NCBI RefSeq assembly: GCF_002797445.1
Contig: NZ_PGEP01000001.1
Coordinates: 1,177,001 to 1,241,000 of the forward strand
From: Acidovorax sp. 69
GTDB taxonomy: Bacteria > Pseudomonadota > Gammaproteobacteria > Burkholderiales > Burkholderiaceae_C
Direction of reading: 5' to 3'
Length of the DNA: 64,000 nucleotides
Shown: positions 19,468-29,700 of the stretch, in pieces
How positions within the stretch are numbered: position 1 is the first letter of the stretch
Layout: the number at the start of each line of letters is the position of its first letter
The notes under the pieces: model-generated
What the model saw: the letters and a program-made list of their open reading frames with translations, nothing else
What the model was told of the DNA's origin: nothing
The model's database searches: none
Made by a program: the position numbers and the translations under genes

Positions 19468-19860
19468 ATGAGTATTCAGACAGCCACCGACAAAGTAACC
19501 CATGGTGTTCGCAACCTGACCGACGATGTACTGCAAAGCGCGCAGGACGCGGTGCAGACGACCCGGGCCGTAGCTGACCAGTCGCTCGACAAGGCCGAAG
19601 AAAGTGTGCATGCCCTGCAACGCCAGGCCGATCCTGCAATTGACGACCTGGCCGCTCGTGCACAGGACTTGGCAGCTCGCAGCATCGACTACTGCGCCGA
19701 GACCAGTGCGCGTGCACGCCGCCAGATCCAGCAGGCAGCCGAAGTCACCGGCAAGTACGTGGCCGAGCAACCCGGCAAGTCGCTGGCCATCGCCGTCGCA
19801 TCGGGTGCTTTGCTGGCGACCATGGCGATGTGGATGTCCCGTCGGCGCAATGCATACTGA
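19468..19860 (+). CDS. ElaB/YqjD/DUF883-type membrane-anchored protein
   Basis: The protein has 130 residues. Residues 1-95 form an amphipathic, Ala/Gln/Asp-rich helical region. A glycine-containing C-terminal transmembrane segment (EQPGKSLAIAVASGALLATM) ends in the positively charged SRRRNAY. This resembles the ElaB/YqjD/YgaM group, tail-anchored inner-membrane proteins that bind ribosomes in stationary-phase E. coli. The ribosome role here is inferred from family only. AGGAG precedes ATG 19468. Confidence 0.85.
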   Translation: MSIQTATDKVTHGVRNLTDDVLQSAQDAVQTTRAVADQSLDKAEESVHALQRQADPAIDDLAARAQDLAARSIDYCAETSARARRQIQQAAEVTGKYVAEQPGKSLAIAVASGALLATMAMWMSRRRNAY

Positions 19861-20036
19861 GGGTTAGCGCACCGGTTTTTGCACGCCCGTGCCTTGCCAG
19901 CAACCCGCAGCGCATGGATGCCCGCCAGCGCTGGCCCTTTCCCACAGTCCGCCGGTCGCGGAGGGTGCAACAGACCGGTGGACTGAACATGTCCCAGCAC
20001 CCGCGTTCCCAACCATTCTTGAACAAGGAAAACACC

Positions 20037-20354
20037 ATGAAATACGCACGTGCCCTCGCTTTCGCCGCTGTCGCCGGCATCACCATCGTCACGGCCACCG
20101 GCTGCTCGGTAGCCCGCGAACAACAGACCATGGGTTCTTATGTGGATGACGCTGGCATCACCACCGCCGTGAAGGCCAAGATGGCCGAAGACAAGAACGT
20201 GTCAGCCACCTCCATCAGCGTGGAGACGCTCAACGGTACGGTGCAGCTCTCAGGCTTTGCCAAGTCACAAATGGAAAAGAACCAGGCAGAAAACATTGCG
20301 CGCAACACCAAGCATGTGCGCGAAGTGCGCAACAGCATCGTTGTGCGCCCCTGA
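20037..20354 (+). CDS. BON-domain lipoprotein
   Basis: The 105-residue precursor starts MKYARALAFAAVAGITIVTA and has a lipobox ending ATGC, with lipidation cysteine C23. One BON domain (about 37-105) contains DDAGITTAVKAKMAEDK and VETLNGTVQLSGFAKS. BON proteins (OsmY/DolP-like) bind phospholipid or maintain the outer membrane under stress. AAGGA precedes the start. A strong terminator follows at 20421-20454. Confidence 0.9.
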   Translation: MKYARALAFAAVAGITIVTATGCSVAREQQTMGSYVDDAGITTAVKAKMAEDKNVSATSISVETLNGTVQLSGFAKSQMEKNQAENIARNTKHVREVRNSIVVRP

Positions 20355-20420
20355 CCGCGTCGCTTGATGCCCTGCGCCTCGGGTTTTTGACCTCTGGCAC
20401 AGCGGCATCGGCCGCAGGCG

Positions 20421-20454
20421 CAGGCTCCGGGCATGTCCCGGGGCCTGTTTTTTT
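20421..20454 (+). terminator. Rho-independent terminator after the BON lipoprotein gene
   Basis: The hairpin CAGGCTCCGGG-CATGT-CCCGGGGCCTG is followed by seven T residues. Confidence 0.88.
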
Positions 20455-20543
20455 ATGGAGTCGCCAGCGCGTGTCTTGTGGGCGGCGACCGCAAGCGGTA
20501 TTCGTCCCAGCCATCTCAGACGACGGGGTATAAGCTCAACACC

Positions 20544-21728
20544 ATGCGGGTATTCAATTGCGACCATTGCGGTCATCTCGTCTTCTTCGACAGCGTGCAA
20601 TGTCTGCACTGCGGCAGCGCGCTGGCCTTCCTGCCTGATGTGCTGACAATGGCGGCTCTTGTGCCAGCGCCGCAGGACGGAGCCGATCTGTGGCGGTGCA
20701 GGGGCGCGCGGGGCAGTGCCGACTACAGCGGTCGCCTGTACCGCCTGTGCCGCAACCACACAGAGCACCAGGCCTGCAACTTTGGGGTGCCCGCCAACGA
20801 CTACACCGAACTGTGCGTCTCCTGCCGGCAGACGCGGGTGATGCCCGATCTGACCGAAGCCGCCAATCTTGGCCGCTGGATGCAGATCGAGACCGCCAAG
20901 CGGCGCCTGTTCTACAGCCTGGCACGCCTGGGCCTGGAGCCTGCTCCCGGGCGCGTGGGGCCCGTGTTCGAATTTTTGGCCGAAGTGCCGGGCGGCCCGC
21001 CGGTGCTGACGGGCCACCACAGCGGAACCATCACACTCAATGTGGCCGAGGCGGACGACGACGAGCGCGCCCGCCGCCGCATTGCACTGGGTGAGCCCTA
21101 CCGCACGCTGATTGGTCACCTGCGCCATGAGTCCGGCCACTTTTACTGGGACCAACTGGTGCGCGACGGCGGGTGCCTGGATGATTTTCGCCGCGTGTTT
21201 GGCGACGAGCGCCAGGACTATGCAGCCGCGCTGGAGTCCCACTACGCCAAGGGCAATGACCTGGGCGAGTGGGCGGAATGCCATGTCAGCGCCTATGCGT
21301 CCGCCCACCCATGGGAAGACTGGGCCGAGACCTGGGCCCACTACCTGCATTTGACCGACCTGCTGGAAACCTCGGCCAGCTACGCCACCGAGGTCACGAT
21401 CCCTGGTATCTACGGCGCGCAGCGCAGCCGCGCTGTCGATCCGTTCGGCACGCCGGCGCCCGATTTCAACACCATGCTGCAGCACCTTGTGCCGCTGACG
21501 CTGCTGCTCAACAGCCTTACCCGCAGCCTGGGCCAGCCCGATGCCTACCCCTTTGCACTGGCTGAGCGGGCGCTAGCCAAGCTCCGTTTCGTGCATGACG
21601 TAGTGCGCGCTGCGGGCCAGCGTCCTGCCGCAGCCGCGTCCGCGGTGACTGAGGCTCCGACCCCTGCCACAGCGCTCCAGCCGGTGCTGAAAAAGAGTAG
21701 CAAGAACAGCCCCAAAGACGGGCGCTAA
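20544..21728 (+). CDS. Putative zinc-binding metallopeptidase with N-terminal zinc ribbon
   Basis: This 394-residue cytoplasmic protein opens with a zinc ribbon (CDHCGHLVFFDSVQCLHCGS) and has further Cys pairs (CRNHTEHQACNFGV, CVSCRQTR). The zincin motif HESGH is at residues 195-199 in HLRHESGHFYW, and a downstream EDWAETWAHYLH helix could donate the third ligand. It belongs to a family usually annotated as putative zinc-binding peptidase; activity is unproven. It stands 170 bases before the alpha-E gene on the same strand. In many bacteria zincin-like proteins neighbour ATP-grasp/alpha-E/transglutaminase genes, as here. The Ala/Pro/Lys-rich last 45 residues look disordered. Confidence 0.85.
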   Translation: MRVFNCDHCGHLVFFDSVQCLHCGSALAFLPDVLTMAALVPAPQDGADLWRCRGARGSADYSGRLYRLCRNHTEHQACNFGVPANDYTELCVSCRQTRVMPDLTEAANLGRWMQIETAKRRLFYSLARLGLEPAPGRVGPVFEFLAEVPGGPPVLTGHHSGTITLNVAEADDDERARRRIALGEPYRTLIGHLRHESGHFYWDQLVRDGGCLDDFRRVFGDERQDYAAALESHYAKGNDLGEWAECHVSAYASAHPWEDWAETWAHYLHLTDLLETSASYATEVTIPGIYGAQRSRAVDPFGTPAPDFNTMLQHLVPLTLLLNSLTRSLGQPDAYPFALAERALAKLRFVHDVVRAAGQRPAAAASAVTEAPTPATALQPVLKKSSKNSPKDGR

Positions 21729-21897
21729 CCCCGGTTCCTGTTGAGTTGCGTGAAGGGCCTGGAACTTGCTTGATGCCAGACAGGAGGTTGGAGTACCCGC
21801 ACAAGTGCGATGGAGAGGGTAATCCCACCGCCCCTGCCGTCCAGCGCCCGTGATTCCTTGCTGGCGCCGGCAGCCCCACACAGACCCCAGGGAGGCC

Positions 21898-22863
21898 ATG
21901 ACCATGCTTAGCCGCACTGCAGACCATCTTTTCTGGATGGCGCGATACACCGAACGCGCCGAGAACACCGCCCGCATGCTGGATGTGAACTACCAGAGCG
22001 CGCTGCTTCCACAATCCACCGCCGTGGCGACGCTGGGCTGGCAGGGCCTGCTGTCCATCAGCGAACTGCTGCCCGCCTACACCGCCCAGTATGGAGAGGT
22101 GACGCAGGCGAACGTGCTGCATTTCATGGTCAAGGACCCCGCCAACACGTCGTCCATCGTCGCCTGCCTGCAGGCTGCGCGCGAGAACGCGCGGGCCGTG
22201 CGTGGCGCGCTCAACACCGAAGCCTGGGAGATATTGAACCAGACCTGGCTGGAAGTGAACCGCATGATTGCCAGCGGTGCACTGGAGAGTGACCCGGCCC
22301 GCTTCTTTGAATGGGTGAAGTTCCGCTCACACCTGTCGCGTGGCGTCACCGTGGGCACGATGCTGCAGGACGAGGCGCTGCACTTCATGCGCCTGGGCAC
22401 TTTCCTGGAGCGGGCCGACAACACGGCGCGCCTGCTGGATGTGAAGTTCCATGCCGTGCAGAGCGATTTTTTTGGTGCGGCCACAGCGCAGGACCAAGAT
22501 TACGACTTCTACCACTGGAGCGCTATTTTGCTGAGCGTTTCAGGCTTTGAGACCTATCGCAAGGTCTACCGGGATGTGATCACTCCCGAACGCGTGGCCG
22601 ACCTGCTCATCCTGCGTGCCGACATGCCACGCTCGTTGCATGCCTGCGTGCAGGAGGTGATGGGCAACCTGGACATGCTGGGCAGTGGCCAGTCTGCCGA
22701 GACCCAACGGCATGCAGGGCGGTTGCTGGCCCACCTGAAATTCGCGCGCATTGACGAAATTTTGGCCAACGGCCTGCATGCCTATCTCACGCAGTTTCTG
22801 GAACGGGTCAACGACCTGGGCGCGCGGATCAGTCGGGATTTTCTGGTGCCATCGACGGCGTGA
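21898..22863 (+). CDS. Alpha-E domain protein
   Basis: This 321-residue all-alpha protein of the alpha-E (DUF403) family begins MTMLSRTADHLFWMARYTER, followed by AENTARMLDVNYQSAL. The family signature with repeated Arg/Glu pairs recurs at FMRLGTFLERADNTARLLDVKF. Alpha-E domains occur with circularly permuted ATP-grasp ligases and transglutaminase-like proteins; their biochemical role is unknown. A second alpha-E domain is fused to the ATP-grasp protein encoded on the opposite strand at 23938-26589. ATG 21904 would also fit and gives better spacing to GGGAGG. The 3' end overlaps the convergent transglutaminase-like gene by 35 bases. Confidence 0.9.
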   Translation: MTMLSRTADHLFWMARYTERAENTARMLDVNYQSALLPQSTAVATLGWQGLLSISELLPAYTAQYGEVTQANVLHFMVKDPANTSSIVACLQAARENARAVRGALNTEAWEILNQTWLEVNRMIASGALESDPARFFEWVKFRSHLSRGVTVGTMLQDEALHFMRLGTFLERADNTARLLDVKFHAVQSDFFGAATAQDQDYDFYHWSAILLSVSGFETYRKVYRDVITPERVADLLILRADMPRSLHACVQEVMGNLDMLGSGQSAETQRHAGRLLAHLKFARIDEILANGLHAYLTQFLERVNDLGARISRDFLVPSTA

Positions 22864-23766
22864 TGCCATCGGTCACGGGTTCCACGGTCACGGCCACCTG
22901 CAGCACATGGTGGTCGCCACCGTGGATCACGCCACGCAGTGGCGAGACATCCGCGTAGTCGCGCCCGATGGCCAGGGTCACGTAGTCCTCACCAGCGGCG
23001 CGGTCGTTGGTGGGGTCCAGGTCAAACCACGGTTCACCGTCTGGCGCGCCATCGCCTTCGATGGCGCAGGGTGACCACACCGACACCCAGGCGTGCGAGG
23101 CATCGGCCCCCACCAACCGGGGCTGGCCTGGCGGGGGCTCGGTGAGCAGGTAGCCGCTCACATACCGCGCTGCCAATCCCATGCTGCGCAGGCAACCGAT
23201 CATCACGTGGGCAAAGTCCTGGCACACGCCCCGGCGCAGCCGCAGGGATTCGAGTGCGGGCGTGCTCGCATCGGTGGCGTTGGAGGCGTAAGCAAAGTCG
23301 GCGTGGATGCGCGACATCAGGTGGCTGGCGGCCTTCATCAGCGGGCGTCCAGGGGCAAAACTCTCGCGGGCATAGGCCACAAAGTCGGCATGCCGGGGGA
23401 TGTAGGGCGAGGCAAAGCTGAACTCGGTGGCGGGATGGTAGGGCTGGCCACGCCGGTAGCCCAGGCGTTCGCGCACGGCCTCCCAGGGCTCGCCGGGCGG
23501 GGCGGGGGGCGGGGGGCTGTCTCCAGCAGGCTTTCGGCGCGTACGCGCAGTTGTTCATGCGTGAACGGCAGGCTGAAGAAGGCGCGGGTGTTGCCGAACA
23601 CGTCCTGGGTGGACTCGCACTGGGTTGGGGCAGGCGACACCTGCAAGGTGTGCGTCAGCACGCGTTGCACCAGTCCGGTGCGTGGGTGCAAATGGGCCAT
23701 GTGCTGGGCGTTTTGCACCGCCGGGGTGTACTGGTACACCGTTTCGTGGACGACACGCAGTTTCAT
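22829..23766 (-). pseudogene. Transglutaminase-like cysteine peptidase gene with apparent frameshift
   Basis: Two frames together make one transglutaminase-like protein. The first frame starts at ATG 23766 (MKLRVVHETVYQYTPAVQNA) and carries the N-terminal beta domain through RAESLLETAPRPPP. The second frame continues with PGEPWEAVRERLGYRRGQPY and holds the full triad: cysteine in LRRGVCQDFAHV, histidine in ASHAWVSVW, aspartate in WFDLDPTND. They meet in a run of G/C blocks at about 23492-23520 (CCCCCCGCCCC on the coding strand), and one extra base there would restore a single frame of about 310 codons. It is either an inactivated gene or a sequence error. The neighbours argue the function matters. 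Confidence 0.8.
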
Positions 23767-23860
23767 GGCAATCCAAGCGTTGAAATCGGAAACCATGTGT
23801 GAAGCCGGCGCACCCGAGGCCATGGCTGCAAGCCAAGGTCTGCCCCACAGCGAGGAGGGC

Positions 23861-23930
23861 GGCGTCCCCCGGCCCACAGCGCGCAGCAATGCGAGAGCGG
23901 AGGGAAGGCGCGCAGCACCTCGGGGGCGTG
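23861..23930. repeat. GC-rich repeat family B, copy 1
   Basis: The segment has GGCGTCCCCC, then AGCGCGCAGC, then GGAGGGAAGGCGCGCAGC and CTCGGGGGCGT. It shares these blocks and their order with 26672-26715 and 43841-43900. It lies just downstream of the ATP-grasp gene stop and can fold into a C/G-rich hairpin. Confidence 0.65.
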
Positions 23931-23937
23931 CTTCATA

Positions 23938-26589
23938 TCAAGCGCCCACGCTGTGCCGCAGCGCATCGGCAGAGTGTGTGAAGTAACGTGTGGCCAGCAC
24001 ATCCGACAGGCCCAGCACCCCCTGCACGCAGCGGCCCAGGTACTGCTCCAGGGCTGCATACCGGCCCTCGGTATCCTGCGCGCACAGGGCCACCAGAGAC
24101 AGCTCGCCCGCTTCTGGAATCCCCCGGCCCGCCGACTCGCCCGGTGTGCCTGCCGCAACCTCGATTTTGGCAATGCGCCCGCGCAGCGTTTGCGCGACCC
24201 AGGCCAGGGATCGGGGGTTGTCCCGGTCGATCACCAGCAGGTCCAGCAGTGCAGGCATGTCACGCCGCTGCTGGTACTGCGCGTGAAACGTGATGGTGCT
24301 GTCGAACAGCGCAAGCATGGCCTCGAAACCACTTTCGTCGAACACTGCTTCGGTCTGGAGACCACTTTCCAGCGCGGCGGCCAGAAAACCCAGCCGCTCC
24401 AGGTGTCGGCCGATGGACAGTAACCGCCAGCCGTCGTCGCGGGTCATGCGGTCGGTCTGCTGGCCCGTCATGGCGGCGGTGCGGCCGCTCAGGGTCTCGA
24501 GCTGGCGCAACGCGTCCAGCGGCGAAAAGTCGCCGTCCTCCGCGTCGGCGGGGCGTTGGGCAAAAAACTCGGCGTCGGCACGCACGATCAGGTTCCAGTG
24601 CTCCTGCGAAAGCCGGTCGCGCACGGCAGAGGCAGCGCCCACAATACCGCGCAGGTTGTAGCCCACGCTGGTGATCTGTGCGGCATTGGTCAGCCCGGCA
24701 ATGAGCGAGCGCTCGAACACGCGCCGCGCCTGCGTGGCCGGTGGTACAGAGGGCAGCACCAGCCCCTGGCTCACGGCCATGGCGTTCAGCCACGCCAGCA
24801 GCGGCTGAGACGACTGGTCCTCGCCGTTCAGGCACTGCAGTGTTGTGCGTGCCAGGCGGGTGACGTTCTCGGTGCGCTCGGTGTAGCGGCCCAGCCAGAA
24901 GAGGTTTTCGGCCGCACGGCTGGTCACCTGGCGGCTGCGGTGCACCACGGCAGGGGCGCTCTGGTTGTGGGCCAACAGCGTGGTGGTGTCCACCGGGCCA
25001 TCGGTCAATACCCAAACATCGGCACTGCTGCCGCCGCGCTGCATGGACGTGATCTCGCTGTCACCGGCGGCAATGCGCGCCAGCCCGCCGGGCAACACCT
25101 GCCAGGAGCCTGGGCCGTCGGATACGGCAAACACCCGCAGCATTACCGAGCGGGGGGCGATGCGGCTGTCCTGCTGATGCCCTGGCGGGCCTTCTTGCCA
25201 GGTGGGCATCTGCGACAGGGGAAGGTGGGCCTGCACCGTGTATTCGTCCCCCTGGCCTTGAATGCGCTGGGACCATTGCGCCAGGTCTTGCGTCGACAAC
25301 GCCCTGCCAAGCACCGGCACCCGCTGCCCTATGGGCCAGGTGGGCCGGATCACGCTGTGCGCCAGTTGTGGCAGCACTGCCTGCATGGCCGTGCGTTCGC
25401 CGCACCACCAGGTGGGCAGGGAGGGCAGTGCCAGCTCTTCCCCCAGCAGGTGGCGCGACAGCGCAGGCATGAAGCCTTGCAGTGCCGACGACTCCAGAAA
25501 CGCCGAACCGGGCGCATTGGCCACCAGCACGTTGCCTGCACGAATGGCCTGCAGCAGGCCGGGCACGCCCAGGCGTGAGTCGCTGCGCAGCTCCAATGGG
25601 TCCAGAAACTCGTCGTCCAGGCGCTTCAAGATGCCGTGCACCGGTTGCAGGCCGTGCAGCGTCTTGAGGTACAGGTGCGCATCGCGCACCGTGAGGTCGC
25701 TGCCCTCTACCAGCGTGAGGCCGAGGTAGCGGGCCAGGTATGCGTGCTCGAAATAGGTTTCGTTGTACGGGCCGGGCGTGAGCAGCACGATGCGCGCATC
25801 CGGCCCCACTGGGCTCATCTTCCGCAGCCCGTCAAGCAGGGCGCGGTAGGTGGCGGCCAGACGCTGCACATGCATCTGGCGGAACGCCTCGGGGAACAGG
25901 CGCGAGATGAGCAGCCGGTTCTCCAGCAGGTAGCCCAGGCCTGACGGCGCCTGGGTGCGCTGGGTGACCACCCACCAGTCCCCCTGTGCGTCGCGCGCCA
26001 TGTCAAATGCCGCAATGTGCAAGTGGGTGCCACCGACGGGTTGGACCCCGTGCATGGCGCGCAGATAGCCGGGGTGACCCTGCACCAGCGCGCTGGGCAG
26101 CAGCCCACGCCGCAGCAGCTCTTGCGGGCCATATACGTCGGCCATCACACGGTCGAGCAGGCGCGCGCGCTGCTGCACTCCCCGTTCGATGTGGGCCCAG
26201 TCGCCCTGCGAGAGGATGAGCGGGAACAGATCGACCGACCAGGGCCGCTGCGGGCCGTCGGCATCGGCATACACGTTGTAGGTGACACCGTTGTCGCGCA
26301 CCTGCCGTTGCAGGCTTTGCATGCGCCGGTCCAGGTCCTGAAAGCCCTCGGGCCCCATTTGATCGAAAAAATCGGCCCAAGCGCTTGTTAGATCTGCGCT
26401 ATCAGCTATCGAAATAGGAGTTTTTTCGTTGTGCGCAAGGCCGTCGGAAGGGGCGCAGCGTGTGGCCGCACTGGCGCCACGCAGCTCGTCAAAGTGCCCG
26501 GACGCAGCGGCGGGTGCCAGCGCGGCCGCCAGCTGGGCCGCGCTTTCGGAGAGATCTGTGGGCAAAAGGCTGTCTTTGGGGTTGGTCAC
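23938..26589 (-). CDS. Circularly permuted ATP-grasp / alpha-E fusion protein
   Basis: The 883-residue protein has a circularly permuted ATP-grasp region at about 90-500, with DNGVTYNVYADADGPQRPWS, GGTHLHIAAFDMARDAQGDW, LLENRLLISRLFPE, LLTPGPYNETYFEHAYLARY and LVEGSDLTVRDAHLYLKTLHG. An alpha-E domain follows at about 555-880 (AAENLFWLGRYTERTENVTR). ATP-grasp enzymes form amide bonds via acyl-phosphates; this permuted group is thought to ligate peptides or amino acids, but its substrates are unknown. The N-terminal 85 residues are low-complexity and include repeat copy 5 read as ISIADSADLTSAWADFF. It lies downstream of the DUF2126 transglutaminase gene on the same strand, 129 bases away. Confidence 0.9.
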   Translation of the reverse strand: MTNPKDSLLPTDLSESAAQLAAALAPAAASGHFDELRGASAATRCAPSDGLAHNEKTPISIADSADLTSAWADFFDQMGPEGFQDLDRRMQSLQRQVRDNGVTYNVYADADGPQRPWSVDLFPLILSQGDWAHIERGVQQRARLLDRVMADVYGPQELLRRGLLPSALVQGHPGYLRAMHGVQPVGGTHLHIAAFDMARDAQGDWWVVTQRTQAPSGLGYLLENRLLISRLFPEAFRQMHVQRLAATYRALLDGLRKMSPVGPDARIVLLTPGPYNETYFEHAYLARYLGLTLVEGSDLTVRDAHLYLKTLHGLQPVHGILKRLDDEFLDPLELRSDSRLGVPGLLQAIRAGNVLVANAPGSAFLESSALQGFMPALSRHLLGEELALPSLPTWWCGERTAMQAVLPQLAHSVIRPTWPIGQRVPVLGRALSTQDLAQWSQRIQGQGDEYTVQAHLPLSQMPTWQEGPPGHQQDSRIAPRSVMLRVFAVSDGPGSWQVLPGGLARIAAGDSEITSMQRGGSSADVWVLTDGPVDTTTLLAHNQSAPAVVHRSRQVTSRAAENLFWLGRYTERTENVTRLARTTLQCLNGEDQSSQPLLAWLNAMAVSQGLVLPSVPPATQARRVFERSLIAGLTNAAQITSVGYNLRGIVGAASAVRDRLSQEHWNLIVRADAEFFAQRPADAEDGDFSPLDALRQLETLSGRTAAMTGQQTDRMTRDDGWRLLSIGRHLERLGFLAAALESGLQTEAVFDESGFEAMLALFDSTITFHAQYQQRRDMPALLDLLVIDRDNPRSLAWVAQTLRGRIAKIEVAAGTPGESAGRGIPEAGELSLVALCAQDTEGRYAALEQYLGRCVQGVLGLSDVLATRYFTHSADALRHSVGA
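26371..26420 (-). repeat. Palindromic repeat family A, copy 5 (inside ATP-grasp gene)
   Basis: On the minus strand the copy reads TTTCGATAGCTGATAGCGCA ... ACAAGCGCTTGGGCCGATTT. It is in frame, phase ATA GCT, near residue 60 of the ATP-grasp/alpha-E protein. Confidence 0.7.
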
Positions 26590-26671
26590 TGGGCTGGATT
26601 TTCGGGCATTTGGTCTGCGGGCCTCTGCGGGTTACCCACACCCTTCCAAACCGGCACGGCCCAGGCCACTG

Positions 26672-26715
26672 TCGCGGTCCCCCACAGAGGGAAGGCGCGC
26701 AGCGACTCGGGGGCA
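26672..26715. repeat. GC-rich repeat family B, copy 2
   Basis: TCGCGGTCCCCCACAGAGGG, AAGGCGCGCAGCG and ACTCGGGGGCAT follow the block order of copies 1 and 3. It lies immediately after the DUF2126 gene stop (26719), where on the minus strand it forms a CCCCCGAG ... GGGGGA hairpin. Confidence 0.65.
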
Positions 26716-26718
26716 TCT

Positions 26719-29700
26719 CTAGCGCCGCATCTTGCGCCGCAAATCCAGCGTGAACGGAAACTCGCGGCTGCCCGGCAGCTCGATGGTGGCCGGGGGCACC
26801 GCCAGCCTGCCCGGCGTGTGCCCCATGCGGGAAAAGCGCGTCAAGCGGCGGCTTTCAGCCTCATAGGCATTGACCGGGAAGGTGTCGTAGCTGAGCCCGC
26901 CCGGGTGCGCCACGTGGTACTGGCACCCACCTACGGAGCGGTTCATCCAGGTGTCGACAATGTCGAACGTGAGTGGCGCATGGGCGCCAATGGTTGGGTG
27001 CAGGGCCGAGGGCGGGTTCCAGGCCTTGTAGCGCACACCGGCCACAAACTCGCCGGTGGTGCCGGTGGTCTGCAGTGGCAGCGGCTGGCCGTTGACGGTG
27101 ACCACATGGCGGCTCTCGTTGAGGCCAGTCACGCGCACCTCGATGCGTTCAAGCGACGAATCCACATAGCGCACAGTGCCGCCCGCAGAGCCCTCTTCGC
27201 CCATCACATGCCAGGGCTCCAGCGCGGTGCGCAGTGTCAGCTCCACCCCCATCGATTGCACCGTGCCGACCATGGGAAAGCGGAACTCGAACTGCGGTGC
27301 AAACCATGCGGGGTCGAAGGCATAGCCCGCTTCGACCATGTCCTCCACCACGTCGTGCATATCCTGCTGGATGAAGGTGGGCAACATCCAGCGGTCGTGC
27401 AGCTCCGTGCCCCAGCGGGCGGCGGGGGCTCGGTAGGGCGTCTTCCAGAAGCGCGCAATGAGGGCGCGCAGCAGCAGCTGCTGCACCACGCTCATGTGGG
27501 CGTGGGGCGGCATCTCGAACGCACGCAGCTCCAGCAGGCCCAGGCGGCCAGTGCTGCTGTCGGGCGAATACATCTTGTCGATGGAAAACTCGCTGCGGTG
27601 CGTGTTGCCCGTCACGTCCACCAGGATGTTGCGCAGCGTGCGGTCTACCACCCAGGGTGGCATGTCCTGGCCGTAGGTGGCACGGTTGGTTTCGATCTCG
27701 CGCAGCGCGATTTCCAACTCATACAACTGGTCATTGCGTGCCTCGTCCACGCGGGGGGACTGGCTCGTGGGGCCGATGAACAGGCCGCTGAACAAATAGC
27801 TCAGGCTCGGGTGGTTATGCCAGTACAGCAGCAGGCTGGCCAGCAGTTCGGGGCGGCGCAGGAACGGCGAGTCGGCGGGCGTGGCACCACCCATCACAAA
27901 GTGGTTGCCGCCCCCGGTGCCGGTGTGGCGGCCATCGGTCATGAACTTTTCGGCCGACAGGCGCGTCTCCCACGCGGCCTGGTACAGGAACTCGGTGTGC
28001 TGCACCAGCTCCTTCCAGTGGCTGGCGGGGTGGATGTTCACCTCGATCACGCCGGGGTCGGGCGTGACCGCCAGAACCTTCAGGCGCGCGTCGCGTGGCG
28101 GCGGGTAGCCTTCCAGCACGATCTTCAGGCCCAGCTCTTCGGCCGTGTTTTCCACGGCGGCCAGCAGGTCCAGATAGTCGTCCAGGCGCGCCAGGGGCGG
28201 CATGAAGACATACAAAACGCCGTACTTTTCGCCCACCTTCTCGGCCTTGGGGCCACTGGCGCGGCGCGGGTCGCGTACCTCCACACACATGGCGGTGCGC
28301 GACAGACCCGCGGCCGATTGGAACTTGCCCGGGGGCTCCACTCCGGCGTGGGGGTCAGGCTGGCCGGTCTGGCGTGCGTTGTCGCCGCCTGCGGTGCCCT
28401 GCTGCGCCACACGGCGCGCCTCGCCAGGCGAGGTGGCGCCCGCCAGGTAGGGCAGATCGCGGTCACCCACCACGGCACCCGGCGCCGTGGCATACCGTGC
28501 GCGCAGTGTGCTGGCTGCGCTCAGCGGGCCTTGGGGGGCTGTCGGGTCGAGTGGTATCAGGTGATCAGTGTCGGCGGCGTTCACCCAGGGCAGGGCGTCG
28601 AGCGGCAGGCGGTAGCCCATGGGCGAGTCGCCCGGGATGAGAAACATGCGCTCATCGCGAAAGTACCAGGGGCTGGTGCTCCATGGGCTGCCCTTCAGCG
28701 TGCCTGCACCCTCCGGGTCGCCCGCTTGCAGCGGCAGCACATAGCCCACCACGCTGTCGAGCTTTTGCTCGAACACGCGGCGCAGGCGGCTGCGCTCCAG
28801 CTCGTCGTCCAGGCGCGCGTCAAACGGGTCCACGTTGACTGGCAGCCGCCGCTCGCGCCACAGGTAGTAGAAAGTGTCCTCATAGCCGGGCAGCACGAAG
28901 CGGTCGGTAATGCCCAGTTTGCGGGTGAGGTGGTGCACAAAACGCCGAGCGTCTTCGCTGGTGTAGTGCGAGGGGTTGCGTTCGTCGGCAAACAGGGCAG
29001 GGTTGCGCCACGCTGGTTGGCCATCGGCCCGCCAGCAGATCGACAGGGCCCAGCGTGGCAACTGCTCGCCGGGATACCACTTGCCCTGGCCAAAGTGCAG
29101 AAAACCGCCCTGGCCATATTCAGCGCGCAGCTTGTGCACCAGCTCGGTGGCAAAGCCGCGTTTGGTGGGGCCCAGGGCATCGGTGTTCCACTCGGCCGCG
29201 TCGCGGTCGCCCACGGCCACAAAGGTGGGCTCGCCGCCCATGGTCAGGCGCACATCGCCTGCCACCAGGTCGGCATCGACCTTCTCGCCCAGTGCCAGCA
29301 CGGCCTGCCATTGGTCGGCGGTGTAGGGCTTGGTCACGCGGGGTGATTCGAAGATGCGCGTGACGCGCATTTCGTGGCTGAACTCCACCTCGGCTTCGTC
29401 CACGCCGCCCTCAATGGGCGCGGCACCCGAGGGCTGGGGTGTGCAGGCCAGCGGGATATGCCCCTCGCCCGCCATCAGGCCGCTGGTGGCGTCCAGGCCA
29501 ATCCAGCCCGCGCCGGGCAAATACACCTCGCACCAGGCGTGCAGATCGGTGAAGTCCACGTCGGTGCCGCTGGGACCGTCGAGCGCCTTCACGTCGGGCG
29601 TGAGCTGGATCAGATAGCCCGACACAAACCGTGCGGCCAGACCCAGGTGGCGCAGCAGTTGTACCAGCAGCCAGCCCGAGTCGCGGCACGAGCCGCTGGC

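Noticed and set aside
22500..22560. Possible further family A repeat copy inside the alpha-E gene (AGCGCTATTTTGCTGAGCG)
   Set aside because: The encoded YHWSAILLSVSGFETYRK segment looks like the ordinary conserved alpha-E core, so similarity to the repeat is probably chance.
26431..29346. Long open frame (about 970 codons) on the plus strand opposite the DUF2126 transglutaminase gene
   Set aside because: The opposite strand has family-conserved domains throughout, while this frame is His/Arg/Gln-rich with no recognisable domain. It is a by-product of high GC codon bias.
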